64,000 nucleotides of DNA. Source: Heliopora coerulea. Taxonomy: Eukaryota > Cnidaria > Anthozoa > Scleralcyonacea > Helioporidae. This document shows, in pieces, positions 10,858 to 21,989 of this stretch. Where the stretch lies: contig JASJOG010000021.1 in the NCBI GenBank assembly GCA_030142905.1, positions 434,001 to 498,000 on the forward strand, in the 5' to 3' direction. The notes under the pieces were generated by a model that saw nothing but the letters and a program-made list of their open reading frames with translations, was not told where the DNA came from and ran no database searches. Each line of letters opens with the position of its first letter. Within the stretch, counting starts at the first letter, position 1. The position numbers and the translations under genes are program-made.

Positions 10858-10927
10858 TTAAAAAGCTCGTTAAAAATTATTTTTAGAGGAGACCTCTATA
10901 TATACAAAATCATAAATAATTAACATA

Positions 10928-12254
10928 CTAATTTACATTAAAATGAATACCCTTATTATAATTATAATTAATACATGTTTTAGCACGGTACTCGCACCTC
11001 TTATTAAGACCATTGGGTTGCAGGGTACCTAATTTGGCAGCCCAATAGGCCTCCCTAATGAAAAGCGTTTCTTCTTTTTTCTGGGCGTTAATAACCTTTT
11101 CAATAATAATAAAATCAAAATCTGTCAAGGAATGAGGCGTGTTGTTAAAATGAATAGCAACCTCACAGGTATTTTTACCGGTATTCATAGCCGATTTATC
11201 GTTGCGAAATCTAACTTTAAACTGGTTGGAAGTGGAACCTACGTACTGTAACTTACATTTCCTACACGATACCAAAGAAACAACATTGGTGGAAGTACAA
11301 TACGGGGCTTGTTTAATTTTATAAAAACGCCCGGTAGCCAAACTTGTAAACCTATCACTTTCCATTAAGTAGTTGGCACATAGATCACACTTCCTTTTAC
11401 ATTTAATACAACCTACTACACCCAAATTGGCATTATTATTTTCAACCTTAACTTTAAATCTAGACGGAGCTAATATATCCTTCAAATTCTTCGTTCTCCT
11501 ATATGCTGGAATAATAGATCCCGCTGGAAATATTTCTTGCAAACCACCCACAGAATGAACCAAATGCATATGCCTTTTAATAATTTTACTTACGTTAGGC
11601 ATTCTGGGATTATATTCCAGTACTAAGGGGAGCGTTTTTTTCTTAAAATTGTTCTCAGGCTTAAGAATATCGGATCTTTCCCTTTGTATGGCTTTTTCAA
11701 ATTGTTTATCCACTATCTTCATATCATAATTTTGTTGCTTGAAGTATGCCTTATATTTAGAGCACGCTTTCTCGGTAAATTCAGCTGTAGAACAATTGCG
11801 TTTAACCCTCAATGCCATCCCGTAAAGAATGGCTTTTTTACTATGATAGGGATGCGAACTGGTGAATGGCAAATACAAATGACTGTCTGTGGGTTTGGAA
11901 TAAATGTCAGTGACTATATAGGTGTAGCGTAAGATCCAAAACATTAAGAGACTCCTTAGAATAAACCAATTCAAATTTTATCGTAGGATATAAAGAATTA
12001 ATATAATTGGTAAATTCCAGGAGCTTAGATTCTCCCTGCTTCCAAGGATAGAAAATATCATCTCGGTAACGCCACCTAAGCTTTGGTTTAATTTCACCCT
12101 TCTTGGCCTTATCGTCAATGACCTCCATAGCCAAGTCCGCATAACTGCAAGCATTTTTGGGTCCCATTGCTGTACCATGTTGCTGCAAATAATTACCGTC
12201 TCCAAACTGTACATACATATGCATACATATACATACATATGCATACATACACAT
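10928..12254 (-). pseudogene. PLE-2 RT and GIY-YIG, frameshifted
   Basis: The upstream frame (to 11907) has YLQQHGTAMGPKNACSYADL and the catalytic RYRDD box, then NVLDLTL. The reading then shifts into a second frame from about 11930, which continues with IVTDIYSKPTDSHLYL, the expected next RT motif. The second frame (about 348 codons to 10928) runs through the thumb/connector, a cysteine cluster CIKCKRKCDLC, then SCRKCKLQYVGSTSNQFKVRF, a GIY-YIG endonuclease, ending in an Asn-rich tail. One frameshift near 11930 and loss of the 5' RT make it non-functional as a whole. The endonuclease part is intact. Confidence 0.85.
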
Positions 12255-12310
12255 GCATATATATTCATAAATTTATATTCATACATATAAACATATATAG
12301 ATTTAAATGT
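12205..12310. repeat. ACATACAT/CATATA microsatellite
   Basis: Imperfect tandem ACATACATATGC units grading into TA-rich sequence. Marks the truncated 5' side of PLE-2. Confidence 0.8.
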
Positions 12311-12499
12311 ATATACAATGTTTATATACCTTTTGGACGCTCTGGCACAGCATGAGCTACACTATTCTCACGAGTCTCAATAGGGCGAAACAGCTGCCCA
12401 CAGTTGCTGATGGTAGCCAGGCACAGTTGTAATAGTTTCTAGTTAAACTACATGATGCACTCTATGCAACATTAGGGAAAAATACCATAGTAGTTATAT

Positions 12500-12575
12500 G
12501 TTTGTGGAAGTTGATCGTCCAGGTTAGTGTAGTCTTGAGAAAGATTGTTAACCTGGACGATCAACTTCCACAAAC
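12500..12575. repeat. Perfect 27-bp hairpin
   Basis: 12500-12526 (starts gtttgtggaagttgatcg) is the exact reverse complement of 12549-12575, around a 22-base loop. No coding or known element accompanies it. Confidence 0.85.
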
Positions 12576-14730
12576 ATGTCACGATTCTCCCAGGTTCAAA
12601 CCATTTACTTTATAGTAGTTATACATAACTACATATGATTTTCTTCCAAATTTCATTTGCATTGGAAAAGATTCTGAAGTTCGACAATGAAAGAGCTCTT
12701 ATTTTAGCACCTTATATAGTTAACTTACTATAGACCAATTGCATTCATTCCCCTGTTGGAGTAAAACACTTATAAACAAAAGAATTTCCATTTCGATCTG
12801 TTAAACGTCAGGAGTTTTAAGTTGTCCCCCAGATGGGCTGTTTGGCATTTGATTTGAAGTGGTCTATACAGGTGATCATTACTTGTGTAGTGATATAATA
12901 TTCTCAATATTTTCTCTCAAATATTTTGGTGCTTAATCCTTGCCTTCCAGTTTTCAGGGCATCCGGCCAGTCTCTATATTTAGAAAATGGATTTATTCCA
13001 AAGTCATCATCGAATGATAGTGTTTAATTGAAAAACAGAAATAGTTACATATGTAAAAGATGCAATGTGTATTTCAATTAATTTCAAAGAAGTGTCTCAA
13101 CGAGACTAAGATTCTGTCGACATCGATCTCTTTCTGGGTTTCCGTATACCCTAAAAACACTTACGAAATCAGGTTACCTTCTCGAGATTCTTGAAAACAC
13201 ATTATCCAATAAGAAAAAGTCCTATTTACTTATCAAAATATTGCTTCATCTGTATGCACGTTATTTCATTATTTTCAAACTCTCTTATATTTGGTACAAA
13301 GGCTAACAGGGAAACGATGGCCACTTGACCGTCTTAACGTAAATATTAGAAAAATATTTGTGATTTGAACAGGAAATAAAATTTTACCAAGTTTATTTTT
13401 ATCCTTTATGTATTTCTATCAAGAACTGTATTTTCTTGCGACATTCAAATCCAAAAATTTAACAGGAGTTGACATTTTTATTTTTTACACCGATAACCGA
13501 AAGCGGACCGTTTTCTTAACGGTTTATGCATTAACACTCGTCAATTCTATCATAGTCATTTTCAATTAAGACTGTCATTCCTCATTTCCTCATTTTCATT
13601 TACTCTGTTATGTCTGGGTTTTTTCACTTTATTCACTGTTGCAAGTTGGATTTGAAACTACTAAACGTGGTGTCTACAACCTGAGCATCTACTTGGGCGT
13701 TGCACGAAGTGGAAAAAGTTTGTGGGATATGGAGCTTATGAACGTAAAATTTCTTTTAGAAGTTTGCTTTTTAAAAGTCTACCAATTATTTTGTCAATTA
13801 GTAAATCAAGTGGGGCAAAATAAAGGGGGAAATATTCGCCCATTTTTGTGTTATTAAATCATGGTTTTCGATATAATTGAAACAGCCTACGTTTCTGGCT
13901 GAAAAAGCATTAAAATTACTGCGCGAATACATTTCATAAGGGATCTTGCCCCCTAGTGTTTTATAGTTAGGGGGATCCTTGTGCCCCCTTACAATACTAT
14001 TGACACATGACTGTCATGTTAACTTCATGTTAATGAAGACTTCCCTTCATGTTAACGTTAAACTCCCTGCTCATGAGGGATCTTCGGAGCAATTGCTCGG
14101 TTTAACACCATATAAATGACAAAAGCACTCCTGATTTGGATGGTATTATACGGAGAGCCAGATTAACTATTTCACTAAATCGGACACCTCTTCCCTTGAT
14201 GAATAAAATCATCTACCGTGATTAGTAATTATTGTAATTAGTACGGTGATCGTTTATGGGCATTTCTATCATTATAATATCTTTCCGCGTGGACTATATC
14301 TAACTATAGAAGAAGTATTTTACAAGTTGAGCAATTATTCATTGTTAACATGGTAGCCATAGTGTTGGAATTTTGGTATATTTTTCTGGTGACGACCATT
14401 AAGAACCATTATCTTCGGTTTACTTTGGTGTATTTTTCTAGAAATTGGTTTCAGGAAAGACATTTCGCAGTGGAAAAACAGAAAATATTAGGTAAAGGAA
14501 TGTAGTATGGACAGAATTTTTGCTACGAAGATATTGGATTTTGAAAAACTCCGTCTCATGAACAATTTTGAAACTTTTATATGGTGTTAAAATTAATGTT
14601 TACTATGTTTAGCAATTACCACGTTTGAGAAAAATTCACCGAAATAATCACGCAAAATTTTAGTATTTCCATTGACGTGGGCAGTGCTTTCGTGACGGAA
14701 GAACTAGGTCACTATCTACGCTTAGATATA
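12576..14730. other. Unassigned region
   Basis: No recognisable gene, element or tandem array. The 72-codon open frame at 13639-13857 has no family signal. Confidence 0.4.
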
Positions 14731-14974
14731 AGGATCCATTTACACGATACGATTGTCGTTTACGATTGTCGTTTACGATTGTTCGTTCTGGTGTATCCGA
14801 TCAACTCGCTAGAGTCTACCAGATTTGCCTTGTTCGTTGGCTCATATCTTGGGTTTGCAAGGTGTTCATTTTCGGAGTTGTTTAATCGAAAGCAGGACTT
14901 GTGCCCTTGAGACAACACTACATACCCCAAGACAAAAATTCGTATACGACAGTCCTATCGTGTGAATGGACCCC
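14731..14974. mobile_element. Small TIR MITE
   Basis: The left end (aggatccatttacacgatac) and the inverted right end (ggggtccattcacacgatag) share about 15 terminal bases. Subterminal cgattgtcgtttacgattg repeats are present at the left. About 240 bases, no coding. Confidence 0.45.
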
Positions 14975-17900
14975 AAGCTATATTTAGCCCCCAGTACCGT
15001 TATAAAAATTGCACTAGGGAGTAAACAACTGAATACCCTGCTTTAGGCTTGCAGAGAGAAGGGAAGTTTGGGCAACTGTCCAAGGGTCCAAGACGTTCAA
15101 AGGGCGCTTGTCCCGACATGGCTGGGGCCTGGTCCAAGCCCATGCGTTTGTGGAAAAAAAAAAGAGGTGTAAGAGCTCACAGTCTTTCTTTGGCCCATAA
15201 CCTATCGTGGATGTCGGTGGCCCTGAAATGCTTTCACCATTTTGACTCTATTCTCATTATGTAAGGTTTTGTAGGTTAATTATCTGGACATAGCGTGGCA
15301 GAAGCTGTGAGGGACAAAAAGAAAAAATAATTAAAACCGGCGCAAATGTCCGACATAGACATCGGCCGTAAAAGGGCTAAAATTGGAAAACATCTTGGGC
15401 TAATTGTAAGAAAAGCACATTTTCATTATCTAGTGTAAGTGCACAAATGATTCTGGCAAAAATTTAACGACCGATATGTACGTTGGGATGTGCTGAGTGT
15501 GGCTTCTTCAGAATTATTCTCGAATAATCATGGAAGTTTCCATGTAACCCTGAGGATGATACTTAAATAGAAAAAAAAAAAAACCACAAAACAAACAAAC
15601 ACGCATATTCTCACGGATGATCGTTTAAGTGGTCACGGGAATCTCCCCTGCACCTAAATTGGATAGTAGGAGCAAGCTGCATTATCCAATATTGCTTGCG
15701 GTCCTGAGGATTGGCTTGGTAGCAGTCCCACATGTCAAGAGTGAGAGATTTGAGCTGAACCAGCTACCAACTGCGTGGAAACTGCTTCCACGATCTGAAT
15801 AAAAATTAAAGTTACAAATGAATTATTCAAAATACTGTAGATTAATGCAATAAGGGTTATAGAATGATCGGAGACTTATGTAAACTATTGACAGAAGTCT
15901 CATGAATGTGTAAGCCAACCTGTACGTTGTTGCCAGCCACGTGCAGCAGCGTTTTTGGCATTCCAGTATAAATCTGCTTATGATTGATCTTATGTCTTCC
16001 TACGGCTGTATCTGATATAATGATGAGAAATGACGACCGCATCATTTTCCACAGCGATGGCTATTCATTTGTTAAAACTGGTCACGACAATCGAAACCAT
16101 AACGGATCCAAAAATAGTAAATTCCAGCCTTTTGAATTATTGGAGGATGGTGAAAACTGAAAAATGAACCATCTTCTTCAGATTCCTGGCAACCCACCTG
16201 ATTTTCAAGCAAAAATATTTACGTTCAAATGCAAGCCTATAAAGTTCATACAAGTTGAAGCTCGTGAAAAATATGATACCCTTAACCCCGTCGGTCCAAA
16301 GTCACTATGCACCCCTAAACTTGGGTTTTAATATTTTCCCATGTAACCTTTACGTCATGCCCTACCGGAATTAGTAAAATTCGCTTGCAGTGCGAAACAA
16401 ATCTCACAACAGTTCGTGTTCGAATGCTGTGTTCAAAATCTTGGGTCGACCACTATATTGTTTTCAATTTAATGAATTACAGTAATTAAATGCAAGCCAT
16501 CTTAATGGGCTTCTTAAATGGTAAAAAGTCGAAGCTTTGAAAGACCTTGATCCACAAATTTACTACAGCTCAATAAATACACCTGAGAGTTCAGTACGCA
16601 TTTTAGAGGGAATTCGAGAAGGTTAGGTTCTAATGATGTACCCATCGCATGGTGCCAGTGATCTAAGGAAAAATAAACATCTGTTTGGCCTGAAATGGCT
16701 AAACAATTGAGACAAAACGCGATTATGTTGCAAATACCTCCGTAGTTTCATCGCAACCGAACAAGAAGTAGCAAGGGTTGAACTCCTACACTTTCTTATT
16801 GTTTCAGCCTTTGAAGGATCTTCGGCATCTGGAACTCTAAAACATTGTCAAAATGCACACGAAAAAAAGGGATGTTGAATTTGATGCATATGAACTTTTT
16901 ATCTACTTTGAATCTTTTAATGTGAAATGAAGTGTTACATTACAGGATATTCATAATGAGGGTATCAGAGAGTCATTTAAGCTACAATTTAATTCAGTCG
17001 CCAGGGAAAGAACTTCATTTAATCAAAGCAAAGGAACTTAACTAACCAAACGTGAAATAGTCAACACAATGCAATGGAATTCCTTGTCCTTACAAACAGC
17101 CACATTTTGCCATAACTGTTTCACAGTCAGACCGATCTTCTAAGTGCCTGGTTCAATAAACATTTGAAATGAGGACTCCAGAAGCGATTTGAAGTCTTCG
17201 GTGATAATACAGTTGACAATAAGAGCCATTGTAAATGATTGAATTGCCGTAACTGCCCTTGAGTCCCTTCGGCACTCCTTTATCTTAATGCGTTTCCCGT
17301 TTTCCTCAATTCATGAACTTTCATTATACCAGGGTTTATAAAATTTTTACTCTCCAAACTGATTTAGCCAATCACGGAAGGACATAAAAATAGAGTCACA
17401 TGGTAGGATTACAAGCCCATTGGTCTAAACACGGTTTATAAAATGGTGGTAGGATGTCCAAGATAATTCACGCAAAGCTTGCAAACTCGTTTTAGTCTAG
17501 ATTAACGATCGGTAACTGAACTACAACTCCCATGAATAATAAATTTTCTCACACTTGCTTTGTATCACCCCTGAAGCATCGTAGATTTCTCAAGATACGT
17601 AGACAGCTTGGTGCCTAAGTCTAAGACTGACTTCTCAAGAGGGTTTCTTTTTTTAATTATAGTACCTTAAGTGCTATGTATATATATGAATGTATATGTG
17701 CTTAAAAAAATATTTAAATACCTTATTGTCCTAATAATACAAATTTAGATATTATGTCATTGTGACTAACTCTAATGTTATTAACCACCGCGAGAAAAGT
17801 TAGTATTTAAATATGTACTATCGTGGAGTTGATTTTGTGTTTCATTTATATATGTCTTTTATTCTAAGCATGTTAATCACTAGACTACGTTCATGCCAGG

Positions 17901-19173
17901 GACTCCCATTTCCACAATCTCAATATTTCCTATACTGTCTTACCACTGATACTTCTTAATGCAATGAATGTACTTGATGAATGCAGTTAGACTTCCTGGT
18001 TTTAGAAGATTTGGATTTTTCTCATTAGTTCATTGGCCCTTTTTTAACGACCGTGGATGACATTCTTGTTATGTCTTCTGAAGAATCTTATTTGTTGGTT
18101 TATTAGTGTGTTGATTTGACTGTTCACCGATCAATTTTAGTGTTTTAAACTGCGCGCACGTTTGTCTGTTTTTTCTCTCTCATTATCAGTATAACAAGGA
18201 GCACCTTTTCTCTCGGGATTCGTCTGCTTACTCACGAGGAACTTTTTTTCCTCCTTAAACTGTAGCATGCGCCAGGAGTCTATAGAAAATACGTTTCTTA
18301 GTTTCTTCTCGGTCACATGATGACAAGTCAAATTACCAGCTTGATAAACATTTTGACATACCATTTCAACAAAACATCAAAATTCTATAAAAACATCACT
18401 AGTTGCCAGAATAACCATTGGATTTGTGGAACAAATCTGGTGCAAACATGCAGGGGATTGAAATACCGCTAAGACATTGATTTTCCTTTCTCTTTTACTG
18501 TGTTGGTTGATCCACTCACTAAATGTTCAATGTTTTAAAACGTTGAGCAGTGTTCAATCGTACAGACGCGGAAAAGCTTATGCCCGGACAATTTGACAAA
18601 TTAAAGTACGAGTAAACTATTTTCTTTTAGTAAACGCAATTTTGTAGTCCAATAATTATTTGTAATTACACGTCAACTTATCAAGGAAGTATACATATAC
18701 AGATTACTGAGCACATTGATTCTCGGCTGTTTTTGGTGTACGAATGTACCTGATGCAAATGATGTTTACATTTCGTATCAAAAACATTTCACCAAAGCGA
18801 TAATCGGGATTTTTCTGCCGTCACTGAGCCAACCGACTTAACTAGTAATAATAATATTTTGCTTTGTGATCTATGGACTGATGTTGGCCTCTTACTTTTC
18901 CTAGATTCAGGGCTGACCCTTACGATGAGAGAAGACAATTAACTGTGCAATCGATCATATGCTGCACCAACATTTGTTGTGCAATATAATGAAAATGACT
19001 AATGAGTCGGTTTCTCCTCCCAGAGACTATCACAAGCTCGACAGAGATTTATAGGACCATCAGCCACCTACAAGGCAATCAAACAGTAGCGGAAAACGTG
19101 AAGTTCTGAGGCTCAGCATATTACCTGTTAACCACTTTAAAAGTCATTTAAAATTATGTAAATATACATATAT

Positions 19174-19175
<2 letters not shown>
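14975..19175. other. Mostly unassigned region
   Basis: I see no gene. At 15543-15571 the string taaccctgaggatgat followed by acttaaatag resembles the segment near 24290-24305 (minus) and 24520-24545 (plus), so it is probably a fragment of the same repeat family. The rest is unassigned. Confidence 0.4.

Positions 19176-19213
<38 letters not shown>
19176..19213. repeat. (TG)n microsatellite
   Basis: Uninterrupted TG dinucleotide run. Confidence 0.95.
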
Positions 19214-19218
<5 letters not shown>

Positions 19219-19320
19219 TTAAAAACCGAGTAGGAGTGCTTTATCGGGACTCAAAACACGAGGCGATACCCGAGTGTTTTATACCCGATAAAGCACGTAC
19301 TGCGAGTTTTTTAAATGTCA
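19214..19320. repeat. Imperfect foldback repeat
   Basis: The left part aaaaaccgagtaggagtgc plus tttatcggg is inverted at the right as cccgataaagcacgtactgc plus gagtttttt. A short MITE-like hairpin of about 105 bases. Confidence 0.55.
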
Positions 19321-19560
19321 TGTGAAATTCACCACCTAATACGCTAATTCGCAAAGAAAGTTCGGAAATTTATCTTTCGCAAGCCGAAAAAATTGAACTT
19401 CTTCACATATAAAGGCACATGTATCTTTATCACATATATAGATCCGACACGGTTATGATTTTCTTTTGTATTTTCTTCATGAATTTTTAATTGTCTTGCT
19501 ATTGTATCCGCTCTACTTTGGTATTGAGCACTCTCTTCGTACGATCTTTAATAAAATCTC

Positions 19561-19569
19561 ACTTATCTA

Positions 19570-19611
<42 letters not shown>

Positions 19612-19628
19612 TAGATAGATAGATATAT
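19561..19628. repeat. (CTAT)(TA)n(GATA) microsatellite
   Basis: Compound TA run flanked symmetrically by CTAT and GATA repeats, lying just outside the PLE palindrome. The flank at 19505-19540 (ccgctctactttggtattgagc) is itself inverted at about 19670-19697. Confidence 0.85.
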
Positions 19629-19737
19629 ATGTTGATAACAAGTATCAATAACAAAGTCATATGGGTGCAGAGCGCTCAATACCGAGGTAGAGCGGAATAA
19701 TCACAACACAAGATTTGGTTACTTCATAAGAACTTTT

Positions 19738-19797
19738 ATTCACTACAGAACTGTTTCGTATGACAAGTCCGAAGCTTGCCACACTCGTCAGGTGAAT
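19738..19797 (-). ncRNA. Type-I hammerhead ribozyme (left arm)
   Basis: Exact reverse complement of the ribozyme at 20956-21015, with the same core (CTGACGA, GAAA), stems I-III and GTA cleavage triplet. Read on the minus strand it lies about 100 bases downstream of the left GIY-YIG ORF. Confidence 0.85.
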
Positions 19798-19897
19798 GCT
19801 GTGTTTGGCGTGTAAACTTGAGATCTGTGGTTGGTTTGTGACGTCAAGATGTTTGTGTGTAGTATTTGATTCGTATTACAGGTAGAGACAGTGACAA

Positions 19898-20366
19898 TTA
19901 TCTGTTACAAAGTAAATGTTTCTTGCGGTGCCTGCAAGTAGATATAAGTTCATTCCTTTTGTTGAGGGAACTCCGTCCTGGATGGCAGATGATAAGAAAT
20001 TTTTCGTAGATGCATAAGTTGCAGCGTTTAGTCCTGTTTGAATAGGGATGACATTTCTTCATAATTTTCCACTCTATTGAATAGCGCGCGTCCAATTCCT
20101 TCAGCGACCAAACATGTTTGCTAAGCTCTGTGGCGTTTTTGGATTTTTCATTTCTAAATGAGCTGGTGTGGTTCCGATATCGTGTTTTAAACGTTCCTTC
20201 TGTTAAGCAGACGTAGGTCTCTTTCGTGTTGTTGTCCTCATTCGTTACGGTGGCCTGGTAAACAATCCCTTTGATTTGGCATTTCCCTTTTAGTGGGCAA
20301 TTATTTCTTATGCGGCAGTTGCATTCGCTTTCTAGGGGCGTGTGATCAGCAGTTTCTTTGGCTTTG
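19898..20366 (-). CDS. PLE GIY-YIG endonuclease C-terminal ORF (left copy)
   Basis: Minus-strand ORF of about 155 codons within the arm; the frame extends back to 20395 across the palindrome centre. It has a cysteine cluster (CNCRIRNNCPLKGKC), then GIVYQATVT, YVCLTEGTFKTRYRNH (the GIY-YIG body with its conserved Arg) and the characteristic C-terminal CNLCIYEKFLIICHPG plus LNKRNELISTCRHRKK block of Penelope-like elements. The glycine usually found in Y-x-G is cysteine here, which could weaken catalysis. The reverse transcriptase that should precede it is missing, so it has no natural start codon or promoter. It differs from the right copy at two residues (Ser/Asn and Asp/Asn). Confidence 0.85.
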
Positions 20367-20386
20367 TTTAGGACTGATTTGTTGTG

Positions 20387-20855
20387 CAAAGCCAAAGAAA
20401 CTGCTGATCACACGCCCCTAGAAAACGAATGCAACTGCCGCATAAGAAATAATTGCCCACTAAAAGGGAAATGCCAAATCAAAGGGATTGTTTACCAGGC
20501 CACCGTAACGAATGAGGACAACAACACGAAAGAGACCTACGTCTGCTTAACAGAAGGAACGTTTAAAACACGATATCGGAACCACACCAGCTCATTTAGA
20601 AATGAAAAATCCAAAAACGCCACAGAGCTTAGCAAACATGTTTGGTCGCTGAAGGAATTGAACGCGCGCTATTCAATAGAGTGGAAAATTATGAAGAAAT
20701 GTCATCCCTATTCAAACAGGACTAAACGCTGCAACTTATGTATCTACGAAAAATTTCTTATCATCTGCCATCCGGGACGGAGTTCCCTCAACAAAAGGAA
20801 TGAACTTATATCTACTTGCAGGCACCGCAAGAAACATTTACTTTGTAACAGATAA
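20387..20855 (+). CDS. PLE GIY-YIG endonuclease C-terminal ORF (right copy)
   Basis: Mirror copy of the ORF at 19898-20366, reading outward on the plus strand to the stop at 20853-20855. The domain order is the same: Cys cluster, GIY-YIG body with YVCLTEGTFKTRYRNH, and the CNLCIYEKF/RNELISTC block. The frame stays open back to 20358 in the spacer, so an ATG near the centre is accidental. The intact frame despite the missing RT points to a young copy. Confidence 0.85.
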
Positions 20856-20955
20856 TTGTCACTGTCTCTACCTGTAATACGAATCAAATACTACACACAA
20901 ACATCTTGACGTCACAAACCAACCACAGATCTCAAGTTTACACGCCAAACACAGC

Positions 20956-21015
20956 ATTCACCTGACGAGTGTGGCAAGCTTCGGACTTGTCATACGAAAC
21001 AGTTCTGTAGTGAAT
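20956..21015 (+). ncRNA. Type-I hammerhead ribozyme (right arm)
   Basis: All three helices can be drawn by eye. Stem I is ATTCAC (20956-20961) with GTGAAT (21010-21015). The core CTGACGA is at 20962-20968. Stem II has ten pairs, gtgtggcaag (20969-20978) with cttgtcatac (20986-20995), two of them G-U, around loop cttcgga. GAA is at 20996-20998. Stem III is ACAG with CTGT around a TT loop. The cleavage triplet is GTA, ending at 21009. The short stem III matches the minimal hammerheads described in Penelope-like elements. Every conserved core base is present, so self-cleavage is expected. Confidence 0.9.
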
Positions 21016-21052
21016 AAAAGTTCTTATGAAGTAACCAAATCTTGTGTTGTGA

Positions 21053-21055
21053 TTA

Positions 21056-21120
<65 letters not shown>

Positions 21121-21140
21121 ATAGATATATAGATATATGC
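21053..21140. repeat. (TA)n and GATA microsatellite
   Basis: TA run grading into agatat repeats, abutting the right end of the PLE palindrome. Confidence 0.9.
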
Positions 21141-21211
21141 TTAACAGAAATCCTCCTCTTCAAGCTTAAAAACATTTATGTAAACATCAAAATATCAAAC
21201 TTTTTAAAAAA

Positions 21212-21246
21212 ACTTTAATGATCAACGTTTCGGGGCCAGCCCCTTT
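21212..21246 (-). ncRNA. Degenerate hammerhead-like PLE terminus (left)
   Basis: The minus strand shows TTGATAA, a strong GGGGC/GCCCC stem and GAAACGTTGATC. Two core bases differ from CUGANGA, so activity is unlikely. Confidence 0.35.
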
Positions 21247-21522
21247 ATCAAGCTATGTGAACACAAATTTCTGAAGAGATTAACATATACCTACTACCTA
21301 ATTAAAAATGCATCTGTCCTACACAAAATCTCTTTTATTAAGTCCCTGTGAGGTATAAACGTGTTTAATCTATAACCCAAAAACCCTCTCTTGTTGGATC
21401 ATTCACATTTGTTTTGTCTATTATCTTTATCTCAACATCCTCCAAACCATTATGTCCGGTCTCAAAAAAATGCGCATAGAAATGCTTACCAGCAATTCCC
21501 CTACCACCCTTTCCAAATCTAT

Positions 21523-21870
21523 TCAAACTGTTAAATGTTTATGGTTATTAAATCTTTTTCTAAATGATGTTATCGTACTTCCTACATAGAACTTGGCACA
21601 TCTCTTACATTTTATAAGGTAAACAACTCCCACTGAATCACAATCAAATATGTAATTGATGAAGTTCGTACGCCCTCCTCCTTCAAAAGTACGCCCCTGA
21701 TCAACATATCTACAAATTTGACAGCTAGACTTTCCACACTTTTTCATACCCTCATCCCTTAAATCCGAATTGCCTTCACCTTTAAGTTTGGCTCTAACCA
21801 AAACATCTTCGGATGACGTGAAAGAAATATTTCGGAATAAGCCCATGCATGACAGCGTATAGAAGGCCAA
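21523..21870 (-). pseudogene. PLE-3 linker and GIY-YIG fragment
   Basis: 115 codons on the minus strand: LVRAKL, a cysteine-rich KKCGKSSCQICRYV block, then VVYLIKCKRCAKFYVGSTI and SFRKRFNNHK, which is a GIY-YIG endonuclease start with the catalytic Tyr and Arg. It stops soon after, so the C-terminal part is lost. The RT is absent. Its first 20 or so residues before SSEDVLVRAKL may be read through the inversion junction. Confidence 0.8.
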
Positions 21871-21887
21871 AAACTTTTAAAGATGAT

Positions 21888-21924
21888 CTTGATAAAGGGG
21901 CTGGCCCCGAAACGTCGATGATTA
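21888..21924 (+). ncRNA. Degenerate hammerhead-like PLE terminus (right)
   Basis: TTGATAA, GGGGC/GCCCC stem and GAAACGTCGATG: an inverted counterpart of 21212-21246 with the same two core deviations. Confidence 0.35.
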
Positions 21925-21989
21925 AAGTTTTTTTAAAAAGCCTGATATTTTACAAACATTTTCTGGTAGTCTTGTGTTTAAAATATGAG

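Larger units (their letters stand above)
10680..12310 (-). mobile_element. PLE-2, 5'-truncated Penelope-like element
   Basis: Minus-strand element bounded by TA repeats on its 3' side (10641-10677) and by an ACATACAT-type microsatellite on its 5' side (about 12205-12310). That microsatellite replaces the first part of the RT. It holds the RT core, a GIY-YIG domain and a terminal hammerhead-like motif. Confidence 0.75.
19699..21054. mobile_element. 1.36-kb PLE palindrome: two head-to-head 3' halves
   Basis: 19699-20366 is the near-exact reverse complement of 20387-21054 around a 20-base spacer (20367-20386). Each arm holds, from the centre outward, the C-terminal half of a Penelope-like element, a 3' UTR and a hammerhead ribozyme, then ends next to TA repeats. 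The 5' RT portion is absent from both. The arms encode proteins with only two residue differences seen, so the duplication is recent or the arms are kept identical by gene conversion. Confidence 0.9.
21190..21950. mobile_element. PLE-3 with inverted terminal segments
   Basis: The terminal block at 21195-21250 (containing cgtttcggggccagcccc) recurs inverted at 21885-21945. Between them lies a minus-strand PLE ORF fragment. On the plus strand, 21849-21888 encodes AYRRPKTFKDDL, the segment that should immediately precede the LVRAKL motif now read on the minus strand at about 21800. The two halves of one element are therefore joined head to head at about 21845, like the palindrome just upstream. 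Confidence 0.75.
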
